Positions 9,682-19,039 of a stretch of DNA of 53,344 nt are shown here, piece after piece. Numbering within the stretch: the first letter of the stretch is position 1; each line of letters opens with the position of its first letter. Both the position numbers and the translations under genes were made by a program. The DNA is from Rickettsiales bacterium (lineage in GTDB: Bacteria > Pseudomonadota > Alphaproteobacteria > Rickettsiales > SXRF01). The notes below the pieces were generated by a model, which was not told where the DNA came from, did not search any database, and was given only the letters and a program-made list of their open reading frames with translations. The stretch spans positions 1-53,344 of the forward strand of contig JAJTHB010000008.1 in NCBI GenBank assembly GCA_021299465.1, in the 5' to 3' direction.

Positions 9682-11205
9682 ATGACCAGACCAAAGCCCG
9701 TTGTGCTTGCCATTCTTGATGGCTGGGGGCACCGCGATGAAACCGAGGATAATGCCATCGCCCAGGCGCATACGCCAACGTGGGATCATCTCCTTGCAAC
9801 CTATCCGCATGGGCTGATTAACGCCTCCGAGCTGCATGTCGGGCTGCCGGAAGGACAGATGGGTAATTCCGAGGTGGGGCATATGAATATCGGCTCTGGC
9901 CGCGTGCTGATGCAGGACCTGCCGAAGATTGATACGGCGATTGCAAGCGGAGTTCTTGAGAAAAAATTACGCTCTCATTTCACCAACCACCAACCACCAT
10001 CCACCATCCACCTCCTTGGGCTGCTATCCGACGGCGGCGTGCATTCGCATATGAACCACATGGCGGCAGTTGCGAATTACTTAACCGAAGCGGGATTTAA
10101 GGTGCTGGTGCATGCGTTCCTTGATGGGCGAGATACACCGCCGCAGAGCGCGCTTGGTTATGTCCAGCAATTTGAGAAACAGTGCCGCGCGCCGATCGCT
10201 ACTGTCAGCGGCCGTTACTATGCGATGGATCGTGACAAACGCTGGGACCGCGTAGAGAAGGCGTATGATACGCTGACGCAGGCACATGGTGTGAGGTTTG
10301 CCAGCGCGAAAGAAGCGATCGAAGCGAGCTACGGCGCGAATGTGACGGATGAATTTGTGCTGCCTTGCGTGGTGGGAGATTATCAGGGCATGCAGGATGG
10401 TGATGCGCTGGTGATGGTGAATTTCCGCGCTGACCGTATGCGCGAGTTGCTGGCGGCGCTGGTGGATCCATCGTTTAAAGAATTTCCGCGTGCCAAAACC
10501 ATTCATTTTTCCAAAGCCGTCGGCATGGCGGAATATTCGAAGGCACTTGCGCCGCTGGTGCCGGCGCTGTTTCCGCCGGAGCCGCTGACCAATATTTTGG
10601 GCGAGATTATTGCTGGTGCTGGCCTTAAACAGCTGCGCATCGCGGAAACCGAGAAATATGCGCATGTGACGTTCTTTTTTAATGGCGGACGCGAGCAGGA
10701 ATTTCCGGGCGAAGAGCGTATCCTGATTCCATCACCCAAGGTTGCGACCTATGATTTAAAGCCAGAAATGTCTGCGCCAGAAGTAACCGATGCGCTGGTT
10801 GATGCCATTAACTCAGGCCGGTTTGATTTCATCGTGGTTAACTATGCTAATACCGATATGGTCGGTCATAGCGGCAACATCGAGGCGGCGAAAAAGGCGG
10901 TGGAGGCAGTGGACCAGTGTATTGGCCGCGTGGTGGCCGCAACGCTAAAGCAGGGCGGGGCGATGCTGATCACTGCCGATCATGGCAACGCCGAAATGAT
11001 GCATGATCACGATAGCGGCCAGTCGCATACCGCGCATACGCTGAATCTGGTGCCGGTGGTGCTGGTTTCTAAGGATTTTGAGCATAAGAAATTTACCATT
11101 CCCGAGGGCAAGCTTGGTGATGTCGCGCCGACGATTTTGCAGCTCATGGGGCTTGTTCAGCCAAAAGAAATGACCGGTGCTTCCTTGCTTGGCGGTCATG
11201 GTTAG
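9682..11205 (+). CDS. gpmI: 2,3-bisphosphoglycerate-independent phosphoglycerate mutase
   Basis: GpmI interconverts 3- and 2-phosphoglycerate using two manganese ions. The 507-residue protein has the alkaline-phosphatase-like metal site ILDGWGHR, the phospho-serine loop GNSEVGHMNIGSG, LDGRDTPP, FRADRMRE, NYANTDMVGHSG and TADHGNAE. Around residues 100-111 the normal helix is replaced by a low-complexity stretch encoded by five imperfect 7-bp repeats (9981-10015). The 3' end overlaps the envC start by 8 bp. Confidence 0.96.
   Translation: MTRPKPVVLAILDGWGHRDETEDNAIAQAHTPTWDHLLATYPHGLINASELHVGLPEGQMGNSEVGHMNIGSGRVLMQDLPKIDTAIASGVLEKKLRSHFTNHQPPSTIHLLGLLSDGGVHSHMNHMAAVANYLTEAGFKVLVHAFLDGRDTPPQSALGYVQQFEKQCRAPIATVSGRYYAMDRDKRWDRVEKAYDTLTQAHGVRFASAKEAIEASYGANVTDEFVLPCVVGDYQGMQDGDALVMVNFRADRMRELLAALVDPSFKEFPRAKTIHFSKAVGMAEYSKALAPLVPALFPPEPLTNILGEIIAGAGLKQLRIAETEKYAHVTFFFNGGREQEFPGEERILIPSPKVATYDLKPEMSAPEVTDALVDAINSGRFDFIVVNYANTDMVGHSGNIEAAKKAVEAVDQCIGRVVAATLKQGGAMLITADHGNAEMMHDHDSGQSHTAHTLNLVPVVLVSKDFEHKKFTIPEGKLGDVAPTILQLMGLVQPKEMTGASLLGGHG
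9981..10015 (+). repeat. Five tandem 7-bp repeats inside gpmI
   Basis: Five consecutive heptamers of the form CACCAAC or CACCATC (the last CACCTCC) run in frame through gpmI and encode a short His/Pro/Thr-rich loop just before the LLGLLSDGG motif. The 7-bp period is shared with elements in polA, upstream of polA, before panB and at the carB edge. Confidence 0.8.
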
Positions 11206-12370
11206 ATTCTGGATTGCTGCGTCGCTTACGCTCCTTGCAATGACAGTTTTTGTCAATGCAGCCCATGCGTCCAGCAAGGAAGAACTTACCGAAACCAAGC
11301 AGCAGATCGAAGAAGCGAAAAAGAAGCAGCAAGCACTGAAACACGAGCGAGAAGAACTCGAAACTGAGCTTACCCAGCTGCAACGCCAGCTGGTGAGTGC
11401 CGTGGCGGAGCTGCAGCGCCGTGAAACAGCGCTTAGTGCGGCGGAAGATAAGCTCGCGCTGATTCAGGCCAAGCAAAAGAGCAAAGAGCAAGAGCTGGCT
11501 GGTGAGCGCGAAAAACTGGCGGTAATGATTGAGGCAGCGCTTCGTCTCAGCCGTACGCCACCGGAGGCAATGGTTTTGATGCCGGACGATAGCGAAAAAA
11601 CCATGCTTGCAGCACGCGCGCTAAAGATGACCACATCAGGGATTAAGGGGCAGTCGGAACTCATTCGCTTGCAGTTATCAGAGCTACAAGTGCTCAGCAG
11701 CAAGCTTAAGGCGCAAAGCGATGCTTTATCGAAGGATAAGGAGCGTTTTGCAACAGAGCAGAAGTCATTGGAGCTCAAGCTTTCTGAGCGTCGCAGTCTA
11801 CAACAAAAACTCAGCGATGATGAGCAAAAGCAAGCTGATGCGATTGCCAAACTCGCCAAGCAAGCTGAAAATCTTCAGGACCTGGTTGGCAGGATTGAAA
11901 GTGCAAGGCGCACGCGCGGCGGCAGGCCAGATAACCTTGAAACCAGCGATGGGCCTGTTCGAGGCACGCGCGGAAAATTGAGATCATTTTCTAAGGCTAA
12001 GGGTGAGATTCGTCCGCCTGCCAGCGGCAAGGTCATCCAGTATTTCGGTGCGGCCAGTGGACGCAATGAAACCAGTCGCGGTATGGTGCTGCTCACCCGT
12101 GCCGAGGCAAGAGTCAGTGCGCCATTTGATGGCGAAGTTGTTTATGCCGGTAGTTTCATGGGCTATGGCCGGATGGTGATCCTTCGTCATAGTGACGATT
12201 TTCACACATTGCTCTCAGGACTTGCGGATATCGATACCAAAGCCGGAGAGTTTCTGTTGGAAGGTGAACCGATTGGTGCTATGGGGGATGATGCGTCGTC
12301 TACGCGGCTGTATCTTGAGCTTAGGAAAAACAACCAACCGATTGACCCAGCCTCGTGGATCAAAAACTAA
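11198..12370 (+). CDS. EnvC-like murein hydrolase activator
   Basis: EnvC-type proteins activate periplasmic amidases that split the septum. The 390-residue protein has a signal peptide (MVRFWIAASLTLLAMTVFVNAAHA), a long coiled coil over residues 30-230 rich in E, K, Q and L, and a C-terminal LytM/M23-type domain. The zinc-ligand histidines of active M23 enzymes seem absent: the final HxH-like site reads LYLELR instead of LHFEIR. That points to an activator rather than an enzyme. I chose the ATG at 11198, inside the gpmI stop region. ctpA follows after 3 nt. Confidence 0.88.
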   Translation: MVRFWIAASLTLLAMTVFVNAAHASSKEELTETKQQIEEAKKKQQALKHEREELETELTQLQRQLVSAVAELQRRETALSAAEDKLALIQAKQKSKEQELAGEREKLAVMIEAALRLSRTPPEAMVLMPDDSEKTMLAARALKMTTSGIKGQSELIRLQLSELQVLSSKLKAQSDALSKDKERFATEQKSLELKLSERRSLQQKLSDDEQKQADAIAKLAKQAENLQDLVGRIESARRTRGGRPDNLETSDGPVRGTRGKLRSFSKAKGEIRPPASGKVIQYFGAASGRNETSRGMVLLTRAEARVSAPFDGEVVYAGSFMGYGRMVILRHSDDFHTLLSGLADIDTKAGEFLLEGEPIGAMGDDASSTRLYLELRKNNQPIDPASWIKN

Positions 12371-12373
12371 CTA

Positions 12374-13744
12374 ATGGATATTCTAATGCGTCCTGCGCTT
12401 AAAGTAAGTCTGCTAATAGGGGCGATGAGCCTTCCTGTCATCGCGTATGCCCAGAAAAATGATACCTTTGCTCTGCTGCAGCTTTTTGGCGATGTGTTCG
12501 ACCGCGTGCGCAGCGATTATGTCGAGGAAACCAAAGATTCTGAGCTGATCGAGGCGGCAATCAACGGTATGCTCACCTCGCTCGATCCTCATTCGGGCTA
12601 CATGAATGAAAAAGCATTCAAGGAAATGCAGGTGCAGACCAAGGGCGAATTTGGCGGGCTTGGTATTGAAGTGACCATGGAAAACGGGCTGGTGAAGGTC
12701 ATCACCCCGATTGATGATACGCCCGCGTTCAAAGCTGGTGTCAAAGCTGGCGATTTCATTGCTCAGATCAATGACGAGTCGGTGATGGGTATGGCGCTTT
12801 CCGAGGCGGTGGAGAGGATGCGCGGTAAGGTCGATTCCAAGGTGAAGCTCACCATCCTGCGCGAAGATACCACCGAGCCGCTTGAGCTGACCATTACCCG
12901 CGCGGTGATTAAAATCAAGTCTGCTCGTGGCCGAGCCGAGGGTGATGATATTGCCTATTTGCGCGTGACCCAGTTTAACGAGCAGACCTCGGATCTGATG
13001 CGCGACAGCTTTAATCAAATTAAAAAAGACCTGCCAAATCTGCGCGGTATTGTTCTTGATTTGCGCAATAATCCGGGAGGCCTTCTCGATCAGGCGGTAT
13101 CGGTTTCTGATGCGTTCCTGAAGCAGGGTGAGATTGTCTCGACCCGCGAGCGCGATCCTAATAACACCAAGCGCTACAATGCTAAATCCGGCGATGAGCT
13201 GGTGCCGGAGGATATGCCGGTGGTGGTGCTGATCAATAACGGCTCAGCATCGGCTTCTGAGATTGTCGCCGGTGCACTTCAGGATCAGAAACGTGCGATT
13301 GTGATGGGCACGAAGAGCTTTGGCAAAGGGTCGGTTCAGACGGTTATTCCGCTGACCGAGCACGGTGCCATGAGGCTCACCACGGCGCGCTATTACACGC
13401 CATCGGGTCATTCGATCCAAGCCAAAGGCATTATGCCGGACATCGTTGTTGAACAAGCAAAGATCGAACCAGTTAAGGGAGAGAAGGTTCGCCTTGAGGC
13501 GGATCTTCGCAAGCGTCTGGAAAATCTTGAGGATAAAAAAGAGAAGAAAGCAGAAGAGTCACCTGCAGATCAGATAAAGTCTGACGAAGTTAAGCCGGAT
13601 GATAAAGCTCAGGATAAAGATACAAAGAAAAAAGATGGTTCTCGTCGCAGCGATATGGAGTCAGCGGAGGATTTCCAGCTGCAACGTGCGTTTGATCTAT
13701 TGCGCGCGGTGCATGTGTATAATCAGGTTTCACCGGATCGCTAG
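12374..13744 (+). CDS. ctpA: Carboxy-terminal processing protease (S41)
   Basis: A periplasmic tail-specific serine protease. The 456-residue protein has an N-terminal signal segment (VSLLIGAMSLPVIAYA), a PDZ domain at about residues 90-165 (GGLGIEV and VKVITPIDDTPAFKAGV), and the S41 catalytic core with serine in NNGSASASEIVAG and lysine in GTKSFGKGSVQT. A charged, Lys/Glu-rich linker at residues 365-425 is a variable region. envC-ctpA-yibQ is a standard alphaproteobacterial arrangement linked to peptidoglycan remodelling. Confidence 0.95.
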   Translation: MDILMRPALKVSLLIGAMSLPVIAYAQKNDTFALLQLFGDVFDRVRSDYVEETKDSELIEAAINGMLTSLDPHSGYMNEKAFKEMQVQTKGEFGGLGIEVTMENGLVKVITPIDDTPAFKAGVKAGDFIAQINDESVMGMALSEAVERMRGKVDSKVKLTILREDTTEPLELTITRAVIKIKSARGRAEGDDIAYLRVTQFNEQTSDLMRDSFNQIKKDLPNLRGIVLDLRNNPGGLLDQAVSVSDAFLKQGEIVSTRERDPNNTKRYNAKSGDELVPEDMPVVVLINNGSASASEIVAGALQDQKRAIVMGTKSFGKGSVQTVIPLTEHGAMRLTTARYYTPSGHSIQAKGIMPDIVVEQAKIEPVKGEKVRLEADLRKRLENLEDKKEKKAEESPADQIKSDEVKPDDKAQDKDTKKKDGSRRSDMESAEDFQLQRAFDLLRAVHVYNQVSPDR

Positions 13745-13746
13745 CC

Positions 13747-15111
13747 ATGCGCATGGGCTTTAAGTTTTCCAAAGCCCTGATCTGGCAGCTTGGTATGTGG
13801 TGCTCGCTGCTGGCATGTGTAGCGGCGTCAGTTTTTTTATTCATGAGCGGCCTCAGCGAAAGCAAGGATGCCGATGATACCGGAAGAAGGCTATCGATTG
13901 CGCTCGCAACCGGTGAAGTGACTGGCAAAATCAATTCCTCCTCACCACCAACAGTGGTTAAGGAAGAGCCAGCAGAAGAAACCAAAACACAGCCTTCTTC
14001 TGAGCCTGGGCAAAAGCCAGCAGAGGCCGCTGAACCAGAAATTCCGGCGAAAGACCCGCAAACAGCAACCGATACCGCTACCCAAACACTAACTCCGGCT
14101 GAAACATCGCAAGTGGCAACCGATAGTGCAGCGCAAGCTGTAGAGCCAACAGCCGCGCCGCAAACAGCAACCGATACGGCGTCGCAAACGCCTGTACCAC
14201 CTGAAGCAAAACCAGAAGAGAAAATTGTTCCTGGTGAAGAATTGCCGATGACGGCGGCACCGGAAGAAATCATTGCGCCGGATGAAACCGTGACGATTAT
14301 TCCCGCTAAAATTCCGCTGCCTGACACCAACCCAAAGCTGATCAAAAAAGCGAGTATTGGTCAGCTCCCGATCATTGGTGGTGATGGCTTAAAATCATGG
14401 CAATATTATAGCAGGCCGTTTGAGCGTCAGGGTAAGGAGCCGATCATCGCCATTATTATCACCGGGCTTGGGCATGGCAAATTTGTAACCGAAAAATCTT
14501 TCACATTGCCCCAAGAAATTACACTTAGTTTCTCGCCTTATGCGGTGAATGTTGCTGAATGGGCGAATACGGCCCGACTCACGGCGCATGAAAAGCTCGT
14601 GGATTTACCGCTGGAACCACCTAATTTTCCTGCTGCTGATCCTGGTCCTTACGGATTGCTTCTTGATAAGGGGTTGCAAGAGAATGAAAACCGCCTGCGC
14701 TGGGTGCTTTCCCGCTATACGGGGTATGTTGGTGCGATTACGCCCTACAGCGAAGTCTACACCGCCAACATCGAAGCATTTAAAGTATTGCTGCAGTCGC
14801 TGGCGAACCGTGGGTTATTGCTCGTGATGTCCCATGAGCCTGCAAAAACTGAGGTCAATGAGTTGCTGGAAACGACGAGCACCCCCAACGTGATTGCTGA
14901 TATGCTGGTGGACGAGGAATTACTCGATAGCTCGATCGACACCCGCCTGAGTGTCCTTGAGCAAGAAGCCAAAAAGAAGGGCTACGCGGTGGGTATTATT
15001 CAAGCAACACCGCTTTCGATCGAGCGTCTTCGGATTTGGTCTGAGGGGCTGGAATCGCGCGGCGTCAGGCTTGCTCCGCTTTCCGCAGTGGTGAAGTTGA
15101 GGTTTTCGTGA
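13747..15111 (+). CDS. YibQ-like divergent polysaccharide deacetylase
   Basis: The 454-residue protein has one N-terminal membrane segment (about residues 10-32), a long low-complexity linker rich in Pro, Thr, Glu and Ala over residues 50-190, and a C-terminal divergent polysaccharide deacetylase domain (PF04748 type). The domain is recognised by PIIAIIITGLGHGKF, ITLSFSPYAVN and LPLEPPNFPAADPGP. The linker holds repeated QTATDTA-type units near residues 102 and 139. It probably acts on or spans peptidoglycan in the periplasm. Its 3' end overlaps rppH by 4 bp. Confidence 0.88.
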   Translation: MRMGFKFSKALIWQLGMWCSLLACVAASVFLFMSGLSESKDADDTGRRLSIALATGEVTGKINSSSPPTVVKEEPAEETKTQPSSEPGQKPAEAAEPEIPAKDPQTATDTATQTLTPAETSQVATDSAAQAVEPTAAPQTATDTASQTPVPPEAKPEEKIVPGEELPMTAAPEEIIAPDETVTIIPAKIPLPDTNPKLIKKASIGQLPIIGGDGLKSWQYYSRPFERQGKEPIIAIIITGLGHGKFVTEKSFTLPQEITLSFSPYAVNVAEWANTARLTAHEKLVDLPLEPPNFPAADPGPYGLLLDKGLQENENRLRWVLSRYTGYVGAITPYSEVYTANIEAFKVLLQSLANRGLLLVMSHEPAKTEVNELLETTSTPNVIADMLVDEELLDSSIDTRLSVLEQEAKKKGYAVGIIQATPLSIERLRIWSEGLESRGVRLAPLSAVVKLRFS

Positions 15112-15566
15112 GCCTTCCTTACCGTGATGGTGTCGGCATTATGCTGATTAACCCGCGCCGACAGGTGTTTGTGGCGAAGCGCATTGATACCATTTCTGAA
15201 GCATGGCAGATGCCGCAGGGCGGCATTGATGAGGGCGAGCGCCCAGATATGGCGGCGCTGCGTGAGCTGGAAGAAGAAACCGGCACCACCAAAGCGACTA
15301 TCCTGCGTGAAAGCGATGACTGGCTGACCTATGATTTGCCTGCTGAATTGATTGGTAAAATCTGGGGTGGGCGCTATCGTGGCCAGCGCCAGAAGTGGTT
15401 TGCCATGCGGTTTGATGGCACGGACAGCGATATTAACATCGATACGCCCCACCCCGAATTCTGCGAGTGGAAATGGGCGGCACCCAAAACCCTTACTGAT
15501 TTGATTGTGCCGTTTAAACGTGTATTATACCGCGATATTATTCAGGAATTCAGGGATTTGCTTTGA
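15108..15566 (+). CDS. rppH: RNA pyrophosphohydrolase (Nudix)
   Basis: RppH removes pyrophosphate from the 5' triphosphate of mRNA and so starts 5'-dependent decay. The 152-residue protein holds the Nudix box GGIDEGERPDMAALRELEEETG near residues 40-61 and the RppH-type segments MPQGG and GGRYRGQRQKWFAMRF. The GTG start overlaps the yibQ stop. It closes the conserved envC-ctpA-yibQ-rppH series and overlaps the exporter permease by 4 bp. Confidence 0.95.
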   Translation: MSLPYRDGVGIMLINPRRQVFVAKRIDTISEAWQMPQGGIDEGERPDMAALRELEEETGTTKATILRESDDWLTYDLPAELIGKIWGGRYRGQRQKWFAMRFDGTDSDINIDTPHPEFCEWKWAAPKTLTDLIVPFKRVLYRDIIQEFRDLL

Positions 15567-16717
15567 ACGCCATTGCGCTACAGATGTTGTTTGGTGATCG
15601 TGGAAAATACATCGCGATGATCATCGGTATTGGTTTTGCATCGCTGATTATGACTCAGCAGCCTTCCATTTTCTGGGGACTCCTTACCCGTACGTATGCT
15701 TTTATTGGCGATGTGGCCGCGCCTGATATCTGGGTGATGGATCCGGGCGTGCAGTTTGTTGAGGAACACAAGCCGATACGCGACACGGATCTCGCACGTG
15801 TGCGTGGTGTAGCGGGAGTGGCGTGGGCGGCGCCGATGTACAAGAACCTGATGATTGTTAAGCTGCCTGATGGATCGACACGCTCGATTGATTTGACGGG
15901 GCTTGATGACGCAACGCTGATAGGCGCGCCGCCTTATATCGTGGAAGGATCGCTCGAGTCGCTCAGGCAGGCTGATGGTGTGCTCGTAGATAAAGAATCC
16001 GCTTTTACGCGACTTCGCGTATCCTTGCCGGATGGCAGCACGCGGCCGCTTGCCATCGGCGATGTGATGGAAATTAACGATCGGCGTGCATTGATTGTTG
16101 GCTATGTGAAAGCCTCGCGCAACTTTGTGTTGCAGCCGCAGGTCTACACCACCTACACTCGATCCCTGACTTATGGCGCACAGAATCGCCGCCAGCTCAC
16201 CTATGTGCTGGTAAAAGCCCACGAGGGTGTTGATAAGCAGGATCTGGCTGATCGTATTGCAGCAGAATTAAAGTTGATGGCGCTTACGTCTGACCAGTTT
16301 AAAACAATCACGTTTAACTACTGGATGAAAAACACTGGTATCCCGATTAATTTTGGTATTTCGGTGACGCTGGGGTTTATTGTCGGGGCGGCAGTGGCTG
16401 GGCAGGCTTTTTTCAACTTCATCCGCGAAAACCTGAAGCAATATGCCGCGCTCAAGGCAATGGGGCTCAGAAGCAGTGTGCTGGTGCGCATGGTGCTGCT
16501 GCAGTCGCTGGTTGTAGGGCTTACGGGTTATGGCCTAGGGGTTGGCATGACCGCGCTGTTTGGCTACCTGATGCGCGACACTGTGCTCGCTTTCAGCATG
16601 CATCCGTTTATTCTCGTTTTTGCGCTTGTGGGCGTGTTTATGATTGTGGCTGCGGCAGCGCTGCTTTCCATCCGGCAGGTGATTAAAGTGGATCCAGCGG
16701 TGGTGTTCCGTGGTTGA
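15563..16717 (+). CDS. ABC exporter permease (DevC/MacB-like)
   Basis: The 384-residue protein has one membrane segment near residues 15-38, a large periplasmic domain to about residue 260, and three more segments at about 270-292, 315-340 and 350-375, the FtsX/MacB-type layout. With the next two genes it forms a DevBCA-like unit that exports a lipid, glycolipid or small molecule across the envelope. It seems to start at TTG 15563, overlapping the rppH stop; an ATG at 15584 is an alternative. It overlaps the ATPase gene by 8 bp. Confidence 0.87.
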   Translation: MNAIALQMLFGDRGKYIAMIIGIGFASLIMTQQPSIFWGLLTRTYAFIGDVAAPDIWVMDPGVQFVEEHKPIRDTDLARVRGVAGVAWAAPMYKNLMIVKLPDGSTRSIDLTGLDDATLIGAPPYIVEGSLESLRQADGVLVDKESAFTRLRVSLPDGSTRPLAIGDVMEINDRRALIVGYVKASRNFVLQPQVYTTYTRSLTYGAQNRRQLTYVLVKAHEGVDKQDLADRIAAELKLMALTSDQFKTITFNYWMKNTGIPINFGISVTLGFIVGAAVAGQAFFNFIRENLKQYAALKAMGLRSSVLVRMVLLQSLVVGLTGYGLGVGMTALFGYLMRDTVLAFSMHPFILVFALVGVFMIVAAAALLSIRQVIKVDPAVVFRG

Positions 16718-17426
16718 GTTTGCAGTACGTTGTCAGGCAGTGGTAAAGCGTTTCGGTGAGGGTGCCGGCGAAGTGGTTGCGCTGCGCGGTGTGGATCTTG
16801 ATATTCGCGCGGGCGAGTTCATGATGCTGGTGGGGCCGTCTGGCTGCGGCAAAACCACACTGATATCCGTGATTGCCGGTATTCTTGCCTCGGACGAGGG
16901 AAGCTGCGAGGTGCTCGGCGAGCGCTATGAAGCAATGCGCAGCAGCCAGAAAATGGATTTCAGGGCAAAGAATATTGGCTTTGTGTTTCAGCAGTTCAAT
17001 CTGCTGCCTTCGCTTTCGATTGCAGAAAATGTGGCGATTCCGATGATTATCAATGGTCATGATCGCAGCAAGGCAATGCAGGCGGCGCGCGTGATGCTGG
17101 AAGAGGTGGGGCTCGGCGACCGTGCCAACAGCAAACCCAACCTGCTTTCTGGCGGCCAGCAGCAGCGCGTGGCGATTGCCCGGGCGCTAGTGCATGAACC
17201 AAAAATCCTTCTTTGCGACGAGCCAACGAGTGCGCTTGATCACACAACCGGTATGAAAATCCTTGATATGATGCGCTCTTTGAGTGCACGCCACGGTACG
17301 ACGCTTATTGTCGTGACACATGACAGCCGTATTTTTAAATATGCCGACCGCATCGCCCATATGGACGATGGGCACATTGATAAACTATCTTCTGCCAAAG
17401 AATATATGGAGACCGCGCACGCATGA
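16710..17426 (+). CDS. ABC exporter ATP-binding protein (DevA/LolD-like)
   Basis: The 238-residue nucleotide-binding protein has Walker [11 protein letters not shown] near residue 44, Q-loop [10 protein letters not shown], signature [16 protein letters not shown] and Walker [13 protein letters not shown], followed by the switch histidine in VVTHDSR. It belongs to the LolD/MacB/DevA group by length and motifs. The GTG start overlaps the permease stop, and its end overlaps the adaptor ATG by 4 bp, so all three genes should be made in step. Confidence 0.95.
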   Translation: MVEFAVRCQAVVKRFGEGAGEVVALRGVDLDIRAGEFMMLVGPSGCGKTTLISVIAGILASDEGSCEVLGERYEAMRSSQKMDFRAKNIGFVFQQFNLLPSLSIAENVAIPMIINGHDRSKAMQAARVMLEEVGLGDRANSKPNLLSGGQQQRVAIARALVHEPKILLCDEPTSALDHTTGMKILDMMRSLSARHGTTLIVVTHDSRIFKYADRIAHMDDGHIDKLSSAKEYMETAHA

Positions 17427-18361
17427 TCACACGTTATCTTATTCCTTTTTTGGGACTGGTTGGGCTGCTCTGGGCGGTGACCTTTGTTTTCACCGTTGGT
17501 AAAGCGGAGACGCCAGAGGCGAACCAGCTTTCCCTGCCGCCGGCCGCGCCATTTGCTTCCACTATTTCCGGGACTGGTATTATTGAGGCAAACACGCGTA
17601 ATATCGAAGTTGGCAGCCATCTTTCAGGTATTGTTACGCAGGTGCCGGTGGTGGAAGGCAAGGTGGTGAAGCAGGGTGAGCTTCTGTTTGCGCTCGATGA
17701 TCGCGCGGCTAAAGCTGAGCTTGAGTCGCGCCAGAAGGATCTGGCCGCTGCGCAGGCCAGGCTGGAAACTGCACGTGTACAGCTCGCAGATGATAAGGAT
17801 CAACTACGTCGTTCTGAATCGCTCAAGATTGGAGTGGCGGTTAGCGAAGATGTGCTGATGCGCCGGCGTTTCGCAGCGAAGCGATCGGCAGCTAATGTAA
17901 CGCAGGCAGAGGCGGAAGTGGAAAGTGCCCGCGCGCAGCAGCAAAACGCACAAGTGACGCTCAGCCGCCTGAGTGTAACCGCACCAATGGAAGGTCGTGT
18001 GCTGAAGGTGCGCGTGCAGCCGGGGGAGTTTGTGCAGGCGGGGCAGGTGCCATCACCGATACTGATGGGTAATGATACGCCACTATATGTGCGTGTAACG
18101 GTTGATGAAAATGATGTGTGGCGCTTTAAGCCAGATGCGAAAGCTGAGGCGGCACTACGCAGCAATAAAGAGATTAAAGTGCCGCTTAAATTTGTGCGTG
18201 TTGAGCCTTATGTGCAGCCCAAGCAGAACTTAAGCGGGCGTAGTACAGAGCTGGTGGATACCAGAGTTCTGGAAGTCGTCTATGAAATCGCTGAGCACAA
18301 AGAGCAGCTCTTTATTGGGCAGCAGATGGATGTGTTTATTGAGGTTGTGGCTAAGCCGTAA
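17423..18361 (+). CDS. HlyD-family periplasmic adaptor (DevB-like)
   Basis: The 312-residue protein has an N-terminal membrane anchor (LIPFLGLVGLLWAVTFVFTV), the half-lipoyl motif VGSHLSGIVTQVPVVEGKVVKQGELLFALDD, an alpha-helical hairpin at about residues 90-170, and a second lipoyl strand APMEGRVLKVRVQPGEFVQAG. This is the membrane fusion component linking the permease to an outer-membrane channel. No TolC-type gene is present nearby, so the channel must be encoded elsewhere. Confidence 0.9.
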   Translation: MITRYLIPFLGLVGLLWAVTFVFTVGKAETPEANQLSLPPAAPFASTISGTGIIEANTRNIEVGSHLSGIVTQVPVVEGKVVKQGELLFALDDRAAKAELESRQKDLAAAQARLETARVQLADDKDQLRRSESLKIGVAVSEDVLMRRRFAAKRSAANVTQAEAEVESARAQQQNAQVTLSRLSVTAPMEGRVLKVRVQPGEFVQAGQVPSPILMGNDTPLYVRVTVDENDVWRFKPDAKAEAALRSNKEIKVPLKFVRVEPYVQPKQNLSGRSTELVDTRVLEVVYEIAEHKEQLFIGQQMDVFIEVVAKP

Positions 18362-18788
18362 TACCCGCTTGCCGCAGCTCGGCGGCTATTTTGGCGATGC
18401 TCTCGGGGCTGCGCGTGGCGTCTTTGTTGTTCACGGCAATTGCCTGCAGAGCGCTGTTTTGCTGGGCGCTTAAGCCGAGCCTCACCGTGACATCATTGAT
18501 GAAATCAATGAGCGGGCCATGGCTGCCAAAGGTTGCCTCAAAGCTGTCCGATAAAGGGAAGGTGTTTTTTGCTGCGCCGGTTTTACCGATCGAGCTCAGA
18601 TTCTGGCTGATGGTGAGAGAAATTTTTTCCAGCATCTTGGCGGCAAAATCTTTTGCGTTCAAGTCAGTCTGCGCCGCTGTGAGCGCTCCATCAAACCCCA
18701 CATCCTTTGATGAACGAGTTGTTTTTTTGCTGCCTGCGCTGAATTCTAAACTGGAAGCAGATAGAAATGAGGCGGTGTTGGTTTGCAT
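18351..18788 (-). CDS. Hypothetical protein, 145 residues
   Basis: Not recognised. The protein begins MQTNTASFLSASSLEFSAGS after an AGGGAG ribosome-binding site and is rich in Ser, Ala and Thr. It has amphipathic helices (AKDFAAKMLEKISLTISQNL and SPESIAKIAAELRQAGI) and no signal peptide or membrane segment. A Ser-rich N-terminus with no signal is compatible with a secreted protein, but nothing here proves it. It converges on the adaptor gene with an 11-bp overlap. Confidence 0.6.
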   Translation of the reverse strand: MQTNTASFLSASSLEFSAGSKKTTRSSKDVGFDGALTAAQTDLNAKDFAAKMLEKISLTISQNLSSIGKTGAAKNTFPLSDSFEATFGSHGPLIDFINDVTVRLGLSAQQNSALQAIAVNNKDATRSPESIAKIAAELRQAGITA

Positions 18789-19039
18789 AACAACTCCCTG
18801 AGTTATTTTGAGGATCAACGGCTATTGGTTATTACTAAATAAATATTAAGCAAACTTCATGCCAGATAAAGCGGGTGGGTTTGCGTGGGGAAGTTGATGG
18901 TGAAGGGTGGTGCGCTAGTGCTGAGGGAGTTCGGACCTGATCAGTAGATTTCTCGAATCTGTTATCCAATTCAACCGATTAATAAATAGTATTATTTCGC
19001 CTTCATCAAACTGTAACAAACTTTTAGTACAATAGCGCG

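Noticed and set aside
13590-14345. A 251-residue minus-strand frame opposite yibQ
   Set aside because: It mirrors the low-complexity linker of YibQ (Ser/Val/Gly repeats) and lacks start signals.
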